Source: CAYOXX01 sp964408025 (GTDB lineage: Bacteria > Acidobacteriota > DATKUA01). Taken from it: 19,153 nt of DNA. This document shows positions 1 to 7,729 of this stretch, piece after piece; position 1 is the stretch's first letter; every line of letters begins with the position of its first letter. Location: assembly GCA_964408025.1 (NCBI GenBank), contig CAYOXX010000060.1:1-19153 (forward strand). The letters are read 5' to 3'. The position numbers were made by a program, and so were the translations under genes. The notes beneath the pieces were generated by a model. The model saw only the letters and a program-made list of their open reading frames with translations, was not told the DNA's origin and did not search any database.

Positions 1-206
1 TGACCTTCGCCTATCTCGCCAAAGTTGGCAAGACGGGCCGCTTTACGACATCTAACCCCCCCCTACGCTACTGTTCGGAGAAGCACAGTCCCTCAGCCGG
101 GGGCCGGCAATTTCGGGCCCCACTAACGTTGCCGGTCTGGATACCGGGCAAGGATGTGTTGTCGAGAACCCGATCGGGTCAAACCTTCTGAAGATCGGAA
201 TGGCTG
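1..206. other. Left-edge intergenic stretch, no gene seen
   Basis: I see no convincing coding region, tRNA or riboswitch here. It lies downstream of the minus-strand FliL-like gene. It holds a C8 run (56-63), a GC-rich inverted repeat (GGGGCC at 100-105 pairing with GGCCCC at 116-121), a bulged stem (129-135 with 144-151) and a perfect 12-base palindrome ACCCGATCGGGT at 168-179. None is followed on the minus strand by a T-tract, so I do not call a terminator. The window edge may cut off a larger feature. Confidence 0.4.
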
Positions 207-788
207 TCAGAGGCCGAGTCCCCTGAATGACGGGAAGATCTCTGCGAAGTAGAGTTCCCTGAAGAAGACGTTGATGATGCGGCCGCGCCTGAGGTAGCGG
301 TTCAGCCGCTGGCGCAGTTCGAGTTTCAGGCGCTCGATGCCGTCGCCCAGGGCCAGCTCGTGGTAGCGGTAGGACTTCAGGATGCGGACGACCTCGTCCA
401 CCATGCGGTGGAAAACGGCGACGTTCTCGTTGAGCTCGGAAACGATGGCCAGGTCGTCGACCTCGAGCCAGATCGCCACGCGCATTACGTAGCGGCCCTC
501 GAGGCCGGCCAGGTTGACGATGAAGGCCGGCTTGAGGTGCAGGATCAGCCGGTTCTCCTTGTCGGATACGAAGTCGAAGCCGGCGGCGCTGACGTCGCGT
601 CCCAGGTCCACGCGCCCCGGCTCGCCAGGCTCGGGCGGCGAGGTGATCAGCCAGATGGCGGCGGCGGCGAAGAGGGCGCCGAGCATCAGGGCGCCAAAGA
701 TGCGCCAGTGCCCAAACCGCCGCTTCTCCGGCTGCCGACCCGCGGCCGCTCCCGCATAATTCGCTCTTCCCGAAGTGTTCCCGCGCAC
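207..788 (-). CDS. FliL-like, flagellar basal body-associated family protein
   Basis: A 193-residue single-pass inner-membrane protein. A basic N-terminal tail is followed by one hydrophobic segment at about residues 29-48, then a periplasmic domain. That domain shows the FliL pattern: FIVNLAGLEGRYVMRV, then RMVDEVVRILKSY, then LNRYLRRGRIINVFF near the C-terminus. FliL proteins sit around the stator of the flagellar motor, assist torque at high load, and resemble stomatin/SPFH proteins. Length is normal for the family. The start is a GTG at 786-788 without an obvious SD, so the N-terminus is uncertain. The gene is divergent from the secreted hydrolase-like gene at 871. No motA/B, fliM or other flagellar gene is visible, so a flagellar role comes from the family rather than from context. 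Confidence 0.72.
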   Translation of the reverse strand: MRGNTSGRANYAGAAAGRQPEKRRFGHWRIFGALMLGALFAAAAIWLITSPPEPGEPGRVDLGRDVSAAGFDFVSDKENRLILHLKPAFIVNLAGLEGRYVMRVAIWLEVDDLAIVSELNENVAVFHRMVDEVVRILKSYRYHELALGDGIERLKLELRQRLNRYLRRGRIINVFFRELYFAEIFPSFRGLGL

Positions 789-870
789 TGTTCGCGCCCC
801 GAGCGATGACGTAAAATAGTTCTTACCGAGCTACTGTACGCACCGAAACGGCGCTTGGCAAGGAGGCAGC

Positions 871-2892
871 ATGAGCCTGCCGGTCAGAGCACTCGCCGCG
901 GCGCTGCTGGCGCTGCTCGTCGCGTCGCCCGCCGCCGGCGGCCCGAAGAGCTGGCTGCGCGAGGCTCGGATCGCCGCCACCGACCTCTGGCTCGAGATGA
1001 CGGATAAGGAATTGCGCGCGGCCATCGACGAGCTGGCCGAGCAGGGGGTCAACACCGTCGACATCGATTTCAGCTACTTGCCGATTGAGAGGCAGGTCGA
1101 GATGGTGGAGAGGATCCTCGGCTACGCCCGCGGCGCGTTTCCGCGCATGCGCTTTTTCGTCTACCAGGCGCCGCTGGAGGTTGTCAGCGAGAGGGTTGAC
1201 CGCGACCGCGACGGCGAGGTCGACCCTGGCCGGACCAGCATGTTCAGCGATCACCCGGATTGGGCGCAGCAGGGCCTGGGCGGCGAGCCGGCGGTTGTCT
1301 ACGGCGCCGACGCCGAGGCCTTCTGGGTTGGGCCGGAGGACGAGGACCTCTGGCTCTGCCCCAACGATCCGGAGTACCGGCAACGCTGGAGCGACGAGAT
1401 CTCTCGCCTGGCCGCCACCGGCGTCGACGGCATCTACGTCGACGTCCCCTTCCTGCGAGGCTGGTTCGACGAGCGGCGCGGCTGGCACTGGGCCTGCGCC
1501 TGCTCGGACTGCGCCGATATCTACCGCACGCGTTACGGCGACGATCTTCCGACGCGGGAGGACTGGGGCGACCCAAACTTCCGCCGCTTCGTCCGCTTCC
1601 GCTTCGAGCAGGTCGAGAACTTCGTCGCCGAGCTCCGCCGCGTCGTCAGGAAGGCCAACCGAAAGACGCGCTTAATTTTCGAACACTGGGACGGTCTGGG
1701 CGACTCCGCCGAGACCGCTTGCGATCCGGCCCTGATCGCCCACCACAGCGACGTCCGCTGCCACGAGTGGACCAACGCCGACGGCTCGTCAAGCGACTAC
1801 GGCTCCTACGCTTGGTTGGAGGACGCAGTTCGCTACCTCTACTACCGCGCCGTCGACGGCCGCCAGCCGACCTGGGTGTTGGCCTACACAGACGAGGGGG
1901 ACGCCGACCGCATGCGTGCCCTGGCGGCGCTGCAGCTCACGGCGGGCTGTAATTTCTGGGAGACCGACGCGCCCGACATGGACGGCAGCGTCGACACCGA
2001 AGCCCGCTCCGAGCTGTTCGCCTGGATTGCCTCGAACTCGAAGCTCTACTACCGCAAGAAGATGGAGCTGCTTGCCGAGGTGGGCCTCCTGCACTCGCGC
2101 GACAGCATCGTCTTCCACGACTATAGGCGGCGCCGCGAGCCGTGGCGCTGCGCCCGCGAGTTCCTCGGCCTCGGAATAATGCTGCTGCAGTCGCACGTCC
2201 CCTTCCGCGTCGTGACGCCCGGCGACCTCGACTCGCTCGGCAGCCTTACGACACTCGTGCTGCCCAACGTCGCCTGCGTGAGCGGCGCCGAGGCGCAGGC
2301 CGTCGAGGACTTCGTGCGCGCCGGCGGCACGGTAGTCAGCACCGGTGACACGGGCGAGTACGACGAGGAGGGCGAAGCCCGCGGCGGCTCGGTCCTGGCC
2401 GGACTGTTCGGCGGCGGCGATCCCGGCCTGGGCGTCAGCGTAAGGAGCTTCGGGTCGGGGACCGTGGTGGTGACGGGGCGGCGCTTCGGCGACGAGTTCT
2501 ACGCCGCCGCTTCTCCCGCGCGCAGGAAGCCGAAAGCGCGTGCCAAGGCCGAAGGGTTGCTGAATGCGTTCGAGAACCAGGTCTGGTCGCGGGTACCGGT
2601 CGAGCCGCTGCTGACCACCGATGCCGACCCGTTCACCATCCTGATGCCCTACGGCCGCGGCGCGAGCCTGCAGGTGCGGATCTTCCGCATCGACAGCATC
2701 GACGGAGGAAGTGGCAGCAGTAACGTTGCCATCGGACTACGCCCACCTTCCGGCGTCCCGACCACGGCCTCATACCTCCCCTTTCTGGGTCAGGACGAGA
2801 CGGCGCTGCAGATAGGCGAAAGCGGCGGCGTCTATTCCGTAGTCGCGACGGTGGCGCTGCACGGAATCTTCATCTTCCGTCTCGGACGTTGA
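871..2892 (+). CDS. Secreted glycoside-hydrolase-like protein (TIM barrel plus GH42-type middle domain)
   Basis: A 673-residue exported protein. A signal peptide of about 23 residues ends in ASPAAGG. Residues about 35-385 look like a (beta/alpha)8 barrel: NTVDIDFSY (61-69), RFFVYQAP (94-101), GVDGIYVDVPFL (184-195), RLIFEHWDG (267-275). Residues about 405-510 resemble the trimerisation/GATase-like domain of GH42 beta-galactosidases (LVLPNVACVSGAEAQAVEDFVRAGGTVV region). D191 and E271 sit at barrel-strand ends and are catalytic candidates only. A DxDxDGxxD loop (110-118) looks calcium-binding, and three cysteines cluster at 209, 211 and 214. The start has a strong SD (AAGGAGG, 4 bases upstream of ATG). 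It appears monocistronic. A carbohydrate-active role is inferred from the fold and the substrate is unknown. It could be a non-catalytic relative. Confidence 0.7.
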   Translation: MSLPVRALAAALLALLVASPAAGGPKSWLREARIAATDLWLEMTDKELRAAIDELAEQGVNTVDIDFSYLPIERQVEMVERILGYARGAFPRMRFFVYQAPLEVVSERVDRDRDGEVDPGRTSMFSDHPDWAQQGLGGEPAVVYGADAEAFWVGPEDEDLWLCPNDPEYRQRWSDEISRLAATGVDGIYVDVPFLRGWFDERRGWHWACACSDCADIYRTRYGDDLPTREDWGDPNFRRFVRFRFEQVENFVAELRRVVRKANRKTRLIFEHWDGLGDSAETACDPALIAHHSDVRCHEWTNADGSSSDYGSYAWLEDAVRYLYYRAVDGRQPTWVLAYTDEGDADRMRALAALQLTAGCNFWETDAPDMDGSVDTEARSELFAWIASNSKLYYRKKMELLAEVGLLHSRDSIVFHDYRRRREPWRCAREFLGLGIMLLQSHVPFRVVTPGDLDSLGSLTTLVLPNVACVSGAEAQAVEDFVRAGGTVVSTGDTGEYDEEGEARGGSVLAGLFGGGDPGLGVSVRSFGSGTVVVTGRRFGDEFYAAASPARRKPKARAKAEGLLNAFENQVWSRVPVEPLLTTDADPFTILMPYGRGASLQVRIFRIDSIDGGSGSSNVAIGLRPPSGVPTTASYLPFLGQDETALQIGESGGVYSVVATVALHGIFIFRLGR

Positions 2893-3107
2893 TCTGTATC
2901 CTCCATGGTGGATTCTCCACTCTCGCGTGAATACAGTTGCCCGCATGGAACGGCAATGCCATCGTAAACCGATTGTTTTACACGCCGAGACAGGCAACCA
3001 CTGGCGACGCGACCTCAGAAAAGATCTCGAGCGCAAGCGGATCCCTGATCAGTGCTGTGAAGGTGCGAACGAGGTTGCTGTTCTATACCACTATCGATTT
3101 TCCGTGA
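2893..3107. other. Intergenic between convergent genes
   Basis: This stretch separates the convergent hydrolase-like gene and the sensor kinase gene. An open frame covers much of it on each strand, but neither has a good SD or recognisable protein features. I see no T-tailed hairpin that would serve as a clear terminator for either neighbour. GC falls here toward the level of the kinase gene. Confidence 0.4.
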
Positions 3108-6100
3108 TTATCCAAGAGTGAAGTAGAACGTGGCGCCTTTGCCTACATCGCCCTCGGCCCAGATGCGCCCGCCGTGGCGGTGGATGATGCGCTGCACAGT
3201 GGCAAGGCCGATTCCGCTGCCCGCGAATTCTTTTTCGGTGTGCAATCGCGTGAAGGGGGCAAACAGCTTTTCGGCCTGGGTCGGGTCGAAGCCAACGCCG
3301 TTATCCTTCACGAAGAATACTTTCATGCCATCATGTTCCGTAACGCCGAACTCGATCCTCGGGCGCTTCTGCTTCTTCGTGAACTTCCAGGCGTTGCCAA
3401 GCAGGTTATCCAGCACAACCTTTACAAGGCCGGCATCGCCTTCCGCTGTTACACCATCGGCGATTGCGAACTTCATGTTGCGTACCGTCTCGGAGCTGGC
3501 GAGATTATCGGCGGCCAAACGCGCCCACCCACTCAAATCCAACTCTTCGCGCTTCAGCTCCACGCTCGTAATCTTCGAGAGTTTCAGGATGTCGCTGATA
3601 AGCATCCCCATTCGCCCACTCGCCTCGCTAATGCGCTGAATGTAATGCGCGCCTTCATCGTCCAGCTCGTCGCCGTGCTGCTCCAGAAGGATCTGGCTGA
3701 ATCCGTTTATATTTCTCAGCGGCGCTTTCAGGTCGTGGGATACGGTATAGGCAAACGATTCGAGTTCCTTATATGCGGCGGTAAGCTGGTTATGGGAATC
3801 CCTCAATTTCTCCTCGGCGCGCTTGTGCTCGATAGCCATCGCCACCTGCGTGGAGACGAACGACAAGATTTTTTTGTCTTCCTCTTTATATCTGACGCCT
3901 TCTGCATAAGTTTGGACTACCAGCACACCGATCGTTTTGTCATGCGTCTTTAGGGGCACGCCAAGCCAGTCGATGGCGGGCGGTCCGAGCATTTCTGCTT
4001 CTTCCTCTTCCTTAAGCTCTTCGATAACTTCGGGTGTTGCCAACAACGGCTCGCCGGTGCGCAACACATACTCCGTGAAGCCTTTACCTAGCTTGTACGG
4101 GGCCGGTGCTTCTTCATATTGGTCAACGAAGTAGGGGAAGCTGAGCATCTGCGAGGCGGGGTCATACAGGGCGATATAGAAGTTCTCCGCCGGCATCAGC
4201 TCTGCAATGGTGCTGTGGATCGAGCTGAATAACTCCGCCAGATCCTCGGTTGTATTTACGGCCTCGGAGAGTTTGTAGATCGATTCCCGAACCACGTCCA
4301 AGCGCCTGCGTTGGGTGATTTCTATCCCTGTAATAAGAATGGCGGCAGGTCGATCTTCTTCGAATAATATAACGCCCCCAGGTGAGAACATTACAGTGTG
4401 AATCGAGCCATCTTTCGCGCAGACGTCAACCACGGTCTCCGATGTATTTTCCCCACTAAAACCCCTCTCTAATTCTACGGCTACTCTTGCCCTATGTCCG
4501 GGGACAACAAACTCCAGCGCTTTCTTGCCGACAACTTCATCCTTTAAGTAACCTATCAACTTTACAGATGCCTTATTAACATCTTTTATTATCCCATCAA
4601 CACCGATTATAAGGCTGATAGAAGGATTTTCCTCATAGAGAAACCTGTATTTACTTTCAGATGCCTGTAGTTCCTCCGCAACGCGCTTGCTCTCAGTGAC
4701 GTCTCTGAAACTCCAGACACGCCCGGTAATATTCCCATCTCGGATTAACGGAAACGAATAGCGCTCGAAAACGCGGCCGTCATTGAAGAGGAGCGTGTCA
4801 AAAGATTCTTCTTTTGATCCGTACAGCTCCTTGACCTTTGCGAGGAACGCCTGCGGGTCTTTCAACTGATCAAGAACGTATGCGAGCAATTTCTCGTCGT
4901 CCCCGGTCTCGATGAGCTTCTCCGGAATGCGCCACATCTTGGCGAAGCGCGCGTTCGAGTTGATGACCTGCCCTTTTTCGTTCACCACGAGAATTCCGTC
5001 GGCGGTCGATTCTACCGTGGCTCTAAGCAGCTCCTCGCTCTCCTGCAATGCACCCACCGCCCGCTTCCGCTCTGTAATATCAATCAGCGTGCCCTGAATG
5101 ACGTCTCCTGAAATAAGCGTGGCGTTGTTAAGAGCCCATACCTCCTCCCCGTCCTTCCTCTTAAGGTGCAATTCCCGATTGCTGACCTTGCCCAATTCTT
5201 TCTGCTGGGAGATCACGGAAGCCCGGTCTTGCGGTCGGTAGTATAGATCCGCAACGTTCAAGCTCGAGATCTCCTCGAACGACTCATATCCCAGCATTCT
5301 GATGAGGGCTTCGTTGCAGTCCAGGAGTCTGCCGTCAAGGGTGGTTCTATAGACACCTGTGATGTTGTCCTCAAACAACTGCCGGTACTTCTCCTCAGAG
5401 CTTCTCATAGCCACTTCGGTCAGCTTGCGCTCGGTGATGTCACGGACAAATTCCACCACCCCGGTCACTTCGCCCGAATTTTGATCTTTTATCGGATAGC
5501 TAAACAGCTCTACCCACTCAACTGGGGAATCGGGAAGCCCGGGTGCAATTTCCTGCTCGGTTTGGCCTGACTTGATGCAACGGATAGTTGGGCAGGGATC
5601 ACACGCTTTATCGCTGTTGTGGTAGCACTCGTAGCACTTTTTACCTTCAAGAGGGAGATTTTCCCCATACCACTGCTTCATTACCCTGTTGACGCGGCGG
5701 ATGGTTAATTCAGTGTCAAGAACGCTGATACCATCCTGAATGCTCTCAAATACGCCCTCTAAAAAATGCTCGCTCTCCAGTAGCGCCTCCTCAGCCCGCT
5801 TGCGTTCGATGGCGGCAGCCACCTGCGTGGAGACGAACATCAGGATTCTCTTGTCCTCCTCGCTGTATCTGACGCCCTCGACGTAGCTCTGGACCACCAG
5901 CACCCCGATGGTCGTCTCCCGGGTTCTGAGCGGTACGCCGAGCCAGTCGATCGACTCCGCCCCCACCGGCTCAATCTCGCCTTTGGCGGCCAGCTCCGCG
6001 AAAACCTCGGGAGTCGCAAGCAGCGGCATGCCGGTGTTGAGGACGTAGCTGGTTATGCACTTTCCACGGGGCATCGGTGGCGGGGGGTCGTCGAACTGAT

Positions 6101-7058
6101 CGACGAAGTACGGGAAGCTGATGACGTCGGCTTCGGGGTCGATCAGGGCGATGTAGAAGTTCTCGGCGGGCATCAACCTGCCTACGATCGAGTGAATTGA
6201 GCTGTAAAGCTCCTGCAAGCTTTCGGTGGTATTAACAGCCTCTGATATTCGGTAAATCGCTTCCCTTATCTCCTCGGCCTGCTTGCGCTCGGTGACGTCA
6301 AACGCCAGCGAAATAACTCCTGTCACATTGCCCGCCTCGTCATGAAGCCTGGTATTGTTCCACTCGCAGCTGATTATCTCTCCACTTTTGGTGAGGTTTT
6401 CATTGATACTATGGCTAGGAAGATCTCCACTCACTAATTGGTGCACAACTTCCTTCACTTTAGGCCTTGCTTCTTCAGGAATAAGGAATTCAAAGAAGTT
6501 CCGGCCTATAACTTCCTCTGGAGACCAGCCAAATAGTTCTTCTGCGTGCTTATTCCAGTCGGTAACGAGGCAGTCGGAGTCCCAGACCACGAACGCCAGT
6601 GGTGCCGTCTCGTAGACTCTTCGGTATTTCTCCTCACTCTCCTGGAGCGCCCTCTCGGCCCGCCTGCGCTCCTCGCGTTGCTCTTTCGCTTCAACCAGCC
6701 TCTTGATGCTGTTCATCAAGCGGTCATAATGAGCAAATCCAACCTCTTTTGTGTAGTAGTCATCAGCACCGGCTCGCAGCGCCTCCGCCGCGATCTCCTC
6801 GTTGCCCTGGCAGGTGAGGAAGATGAACGGGGTTTCGTTTCCGCCCTCTCGGACAATCTTCAGAAGCTGAAGGCCATCCATCAAAGGCATCTGGTAATCG
6901 CTCAGAATGCAATCATATTCGTTCGCAGCTAGCATTTCCAAAGCAAGCTGGCCAGACTCAGCCCAATCGATCTGTAAATCTGTAGCGTGCATTTGCAGTT
7001 TCAATTCGATCAGCTCTTGGTCGTCTTTAACGTCGTCAACATGCAAAATCTTAATCAT
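3108..7058 (-). CDS. Multi-sensor hybrid histidine kinase: receiver, five PAS, two GAF, HisKA, HATPase
   Basis: A 1316-residue protein with no transmembrane segment seen, probably cytoplasmic. Domains in order: receiver (1-120; acid cluster D8/D9, phospho-acceptor D54 in ILSDYQMP, T82, K104), PAS (about 140-258), GAF (264-424), cysteine-rich PAS (430-543; C475, C478, C486, C489, C494), PAS (552-663), PAS (672-790), PAS (797-918), GAF (923-1085), HisKA (H1108 in SHDLKAPLR), HATPase with N-box N1222, KDNGVGFD and GSGIGLATV. All catalytic motifs are present, so it should autophosphorylate. The N-terminal receiver could let another kinase tune it or accept intramolecular phosphate. I place the start at 7058 (MIKILHVDD), where GAGG sits 7 bases upstream. 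A frame extending to 7127 would start inside the predicted -10 box. No response regulator is adjacent. GC is lower and more uneven than in the neighbours, suggesting acquisition or mosaic assembly. Confidence 0.93.
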   Translation of the reverse strand: MIKILHVDDVKDDQELIELKLQMHATDLQIDWAESGQLALEMLAANEYDCILSDYQMPLMDGLQLLKIVREGGNETPFIFLTCQGNEEIAAEALRAGADDYYTKEVGFAHYDRLMNSIKRLVEAKEQREERRRAERALQESEEKYRRVYETAPLAFVVWDSDCLVTDWNKHAEELFGWSPEEVIGRNFFEFLIPEEARPKVKEVVHQLVSGDLPSHSINENLTKSGEIISCEWNNTRLHDEAGNVTGVISLAFDVTERKQAEEIREAIYRISEAVNTTESLQELYSSIHSIVGRLMPAENFYIALIDPEADVISFPYFVDQFDDPPPPMPRGKCITSYVLNTGMPLLATPEVFAELAAKGEIEPVGAESIDWLGVPLRTRETTIGVLVVQSYVEGVRYSEEDKRILMFVSTQVAAAIERKRAEEALLESEHFLEGVFESIQDGISVLDTELTIRRVNRVMKQWYGENLPLEGKKCYECYHNSDKACDPCPTIRCIKSGQTEQEIAPGLPDSPVEWVELFSYPIKDQNSGEVTGVVEFVRDITERKLTEVAMRSSEEKYRQLFEDNITGVYRTTLDGRLLDCNEALIRMLGYESFEEISSLNVADLYYRPQDRASVISQQKELGKVSNRELHLKRKDGEEVWALNNATLISGDVIQGTLIDITERKRAVGALQESEELLRATVESTADGILVVNEKGQVINSNARFAKMWRIPEKLIETGDDEKLLAYVLDQLKDPQAFLAKVKELYGSKEESFDTLLFNDGRVFERYSFPLIRDGNITGRVWSFRDVTESKRVAEELQASESKYRFLYEENPSISLIIGVDGIIKDVNKASVKLIGYLKDEVVGKKALEFVVPGHRARVAVELERGFSGENTSETVVDVCAKDGSIHTVMFSPGGVILFEEDRPAAILITGIEITQRRRLDVVRESIYKLSEAVNTTEDLAELFSSIHSTIAELMPAENFYIALYDPASQMLSFPYFVDQYEEAPAPYKLGKGFTEYVLRTGEPLLATPEVIEELKEEEEAEMLGPPAIDWLGVPLKTHDKTIGVLVVQTYAEGVRYKEEDKKILSFVSTQVAMAIEHKRAEEKLRDSHNQLTAAYKELESFAYTVSHDLKAPLRNINGFSQILLEQHGDELDDEGAHYIQRISEASGRMGMLISDILKLSKITSVELKREELDLSGWARLAADNLASSETVRNMKFAIADGVTAEGDAGLVKVVLDNLLGNAWKFTKKQKRPRIEFGVTEHDGMKVFFVKDNGVGFDPTQAEKLFAPFTRLHTEKEFAGSGIGLATVQRIIHRHGGRIWAEGDVGKGATFYFTLG

Positions 7059-7125
7059 GGAGATCCCTCGGCGCCTGATAAGGAGGTTGGATCCGCCAGT
7101 GCCTAAGCGGGTATCAGTGACTAAC

Positions 7126-7154
7126 ATAATATACTATCCGAGGTCTCTTTTCAA
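7126..7154 (-). promoter_or_regulatory. Predicted sigma70-type promoter of the sensor kinase
   Basis: On the minus strand, TTGAAA (7149-7154) and TATTAT (7126-7131) are separated by exactly 17 bases, each matching consensus at 5 of 6 positions. The predicted transcript starts near 7119, giving a leader of about 60 bases before the ATG at 7058. This supports the shorter kinase start. Confidence 0.6.
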
Positions 7155-7349
7155 TCTTAAACAGGCGGTGAGCACTCAATGATGTCATTCCTATTTACTC
7201 AATACGCTGATAAATAAAGCGTGTAAATATAAGAAGAACTTAAACTTAGTGATCTATCCGAATTACATGCGTGCCTCGCGCGCGAGTCGTTCTGAACCGC
7301 TGCGGCGCAATACGGCCCATACGAGTGCTGGTCTGAGCGCGGCGGTTCT

Positions 7350-7608
7350 CTAGCCCGCATATTGCACAATGTTTGGCCGGCTCTGGTGTTAAGTGATTGA
7401 TATGTTGATCTATCCGGCGCTCTCTCCACAAAACTGTGAGGTTACATATTGTCACCGGCGAGCCGATTTTCTCGAAGGTCGCGGCGGGGGCGGTTTTGGA
7501 CCCGCAGGCGTGGTTAGCGTCACGTCAAGGGTCCAAAATCGGCCGTAACAAAGAGATTCGGGCAAAGGGGACGCCGGACGGCTGAATCTTGTGCAATATT
7601 CGGGCTAG
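7350..7608. mobile_element. Segment bounded by 20-bp inverted repeats, possible MITE or IS remnant
   Basis: The left arm (7350-7369, beginning CTAGCCCG and ending TTGCACAA) and the reverse complement of the right arm (7589-7608) agree at 19 of 20 positions, with the single difference at position 9. The arms enclose 219 bases with no open frame long enough for a transposase. Such an arrangement is typical of miniature inverted-repeat elements or of an insertion sequence that lost its transposase. I could not identify a clear target-site duplication outside the arms, so the true ends may differ. Alternatively the arms could be two binding sites for one regulator. Confidence 0.4.
7490..7544. repeat. 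Hairpin with 14-bp stem
   Basis: GCGGTTTTGGACCC (7490-7503) is followed after 25 bases by a near-perfect reverse complement (7529-7544, GGGTCCAAAATCGGCC). One position is a G-T type mismatch. It lies inside the inverted-repeat-bounded segment. A partial third copy of the arm, GCCGATTTT, occurs at 7462-7470. It is not followed by a T-tract on either strand, so it is not an ordinary terminator. Confidence 0.55.
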
Positions 7609-7671
7609 TGATCGTGTTGCGAAGGCCCGAGGGATCGGCGCGACTGCTGCGTGCGGGACTACCGGCCCATG

Positions 7672-7705
7672 AAAAACGGGCGAGGGCGTCGTGCCGCCCC
7701 CGCCC
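7672..7705 (-). terminator. Rho-independent terminator of the OPT transporter
   Basis: Read on the minus strand, a GC-rich hairpin (7696-7705 pairing with 7678-7687, one mismatch, 8-base loop 7688-7695) is followed directly by CG and TTTTT (7672-7676). It lies about 25 bases downstream of the transporter stop codon at 7730. Confidence 0.75.
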
Positions 7706-7729
7706 ATAGGTCAATCAGAGTCGACCCCT

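Larger units (their letters stand above)
7059..7729. other. 671-base gene-free region with repeats and regulatory signals
   Basis: No credible gene is present; minus-strand frames at 7199-7455 and 7520-7714 are short and lack SD or protein features. Contents from left to right: kinase leader and promoter (7059-7154); AT-rich sequence to about 7260; a direct repeat of TGATCTATCCG at 7250-7260 and 7406-7416; a 20-bp inverted repeat pair at 7350-7369 and 7589-7608; a hairpin at 7490-7544; and the transporter terminator at 7672-7705. GC shifts from low on the kinase side to high on the transporter side. Confidence 0.6.

Noticed and set aside
1..206. Possible riboswitch such as c-di-GMP-I at the left edge
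   Set aside because: Local hairpins exist, but I could not match the conserved core bases of c-di-GMP or other common riboswitch classes.
2927..3121. 64-codon plus-strand frame between the hydrolase-like gene and the kinase
   Set aside because: It overlaps the kinase 3' end antisense, has no SD or hydrophobic/structural pattern, and is within chance length.
7199..7714. Several 60-76 codon minus-strand frames in the gene-free region
   Set aside because: They overlap one another and the inverted repeats, lack SD sites, and give no recognisable protein pattern.
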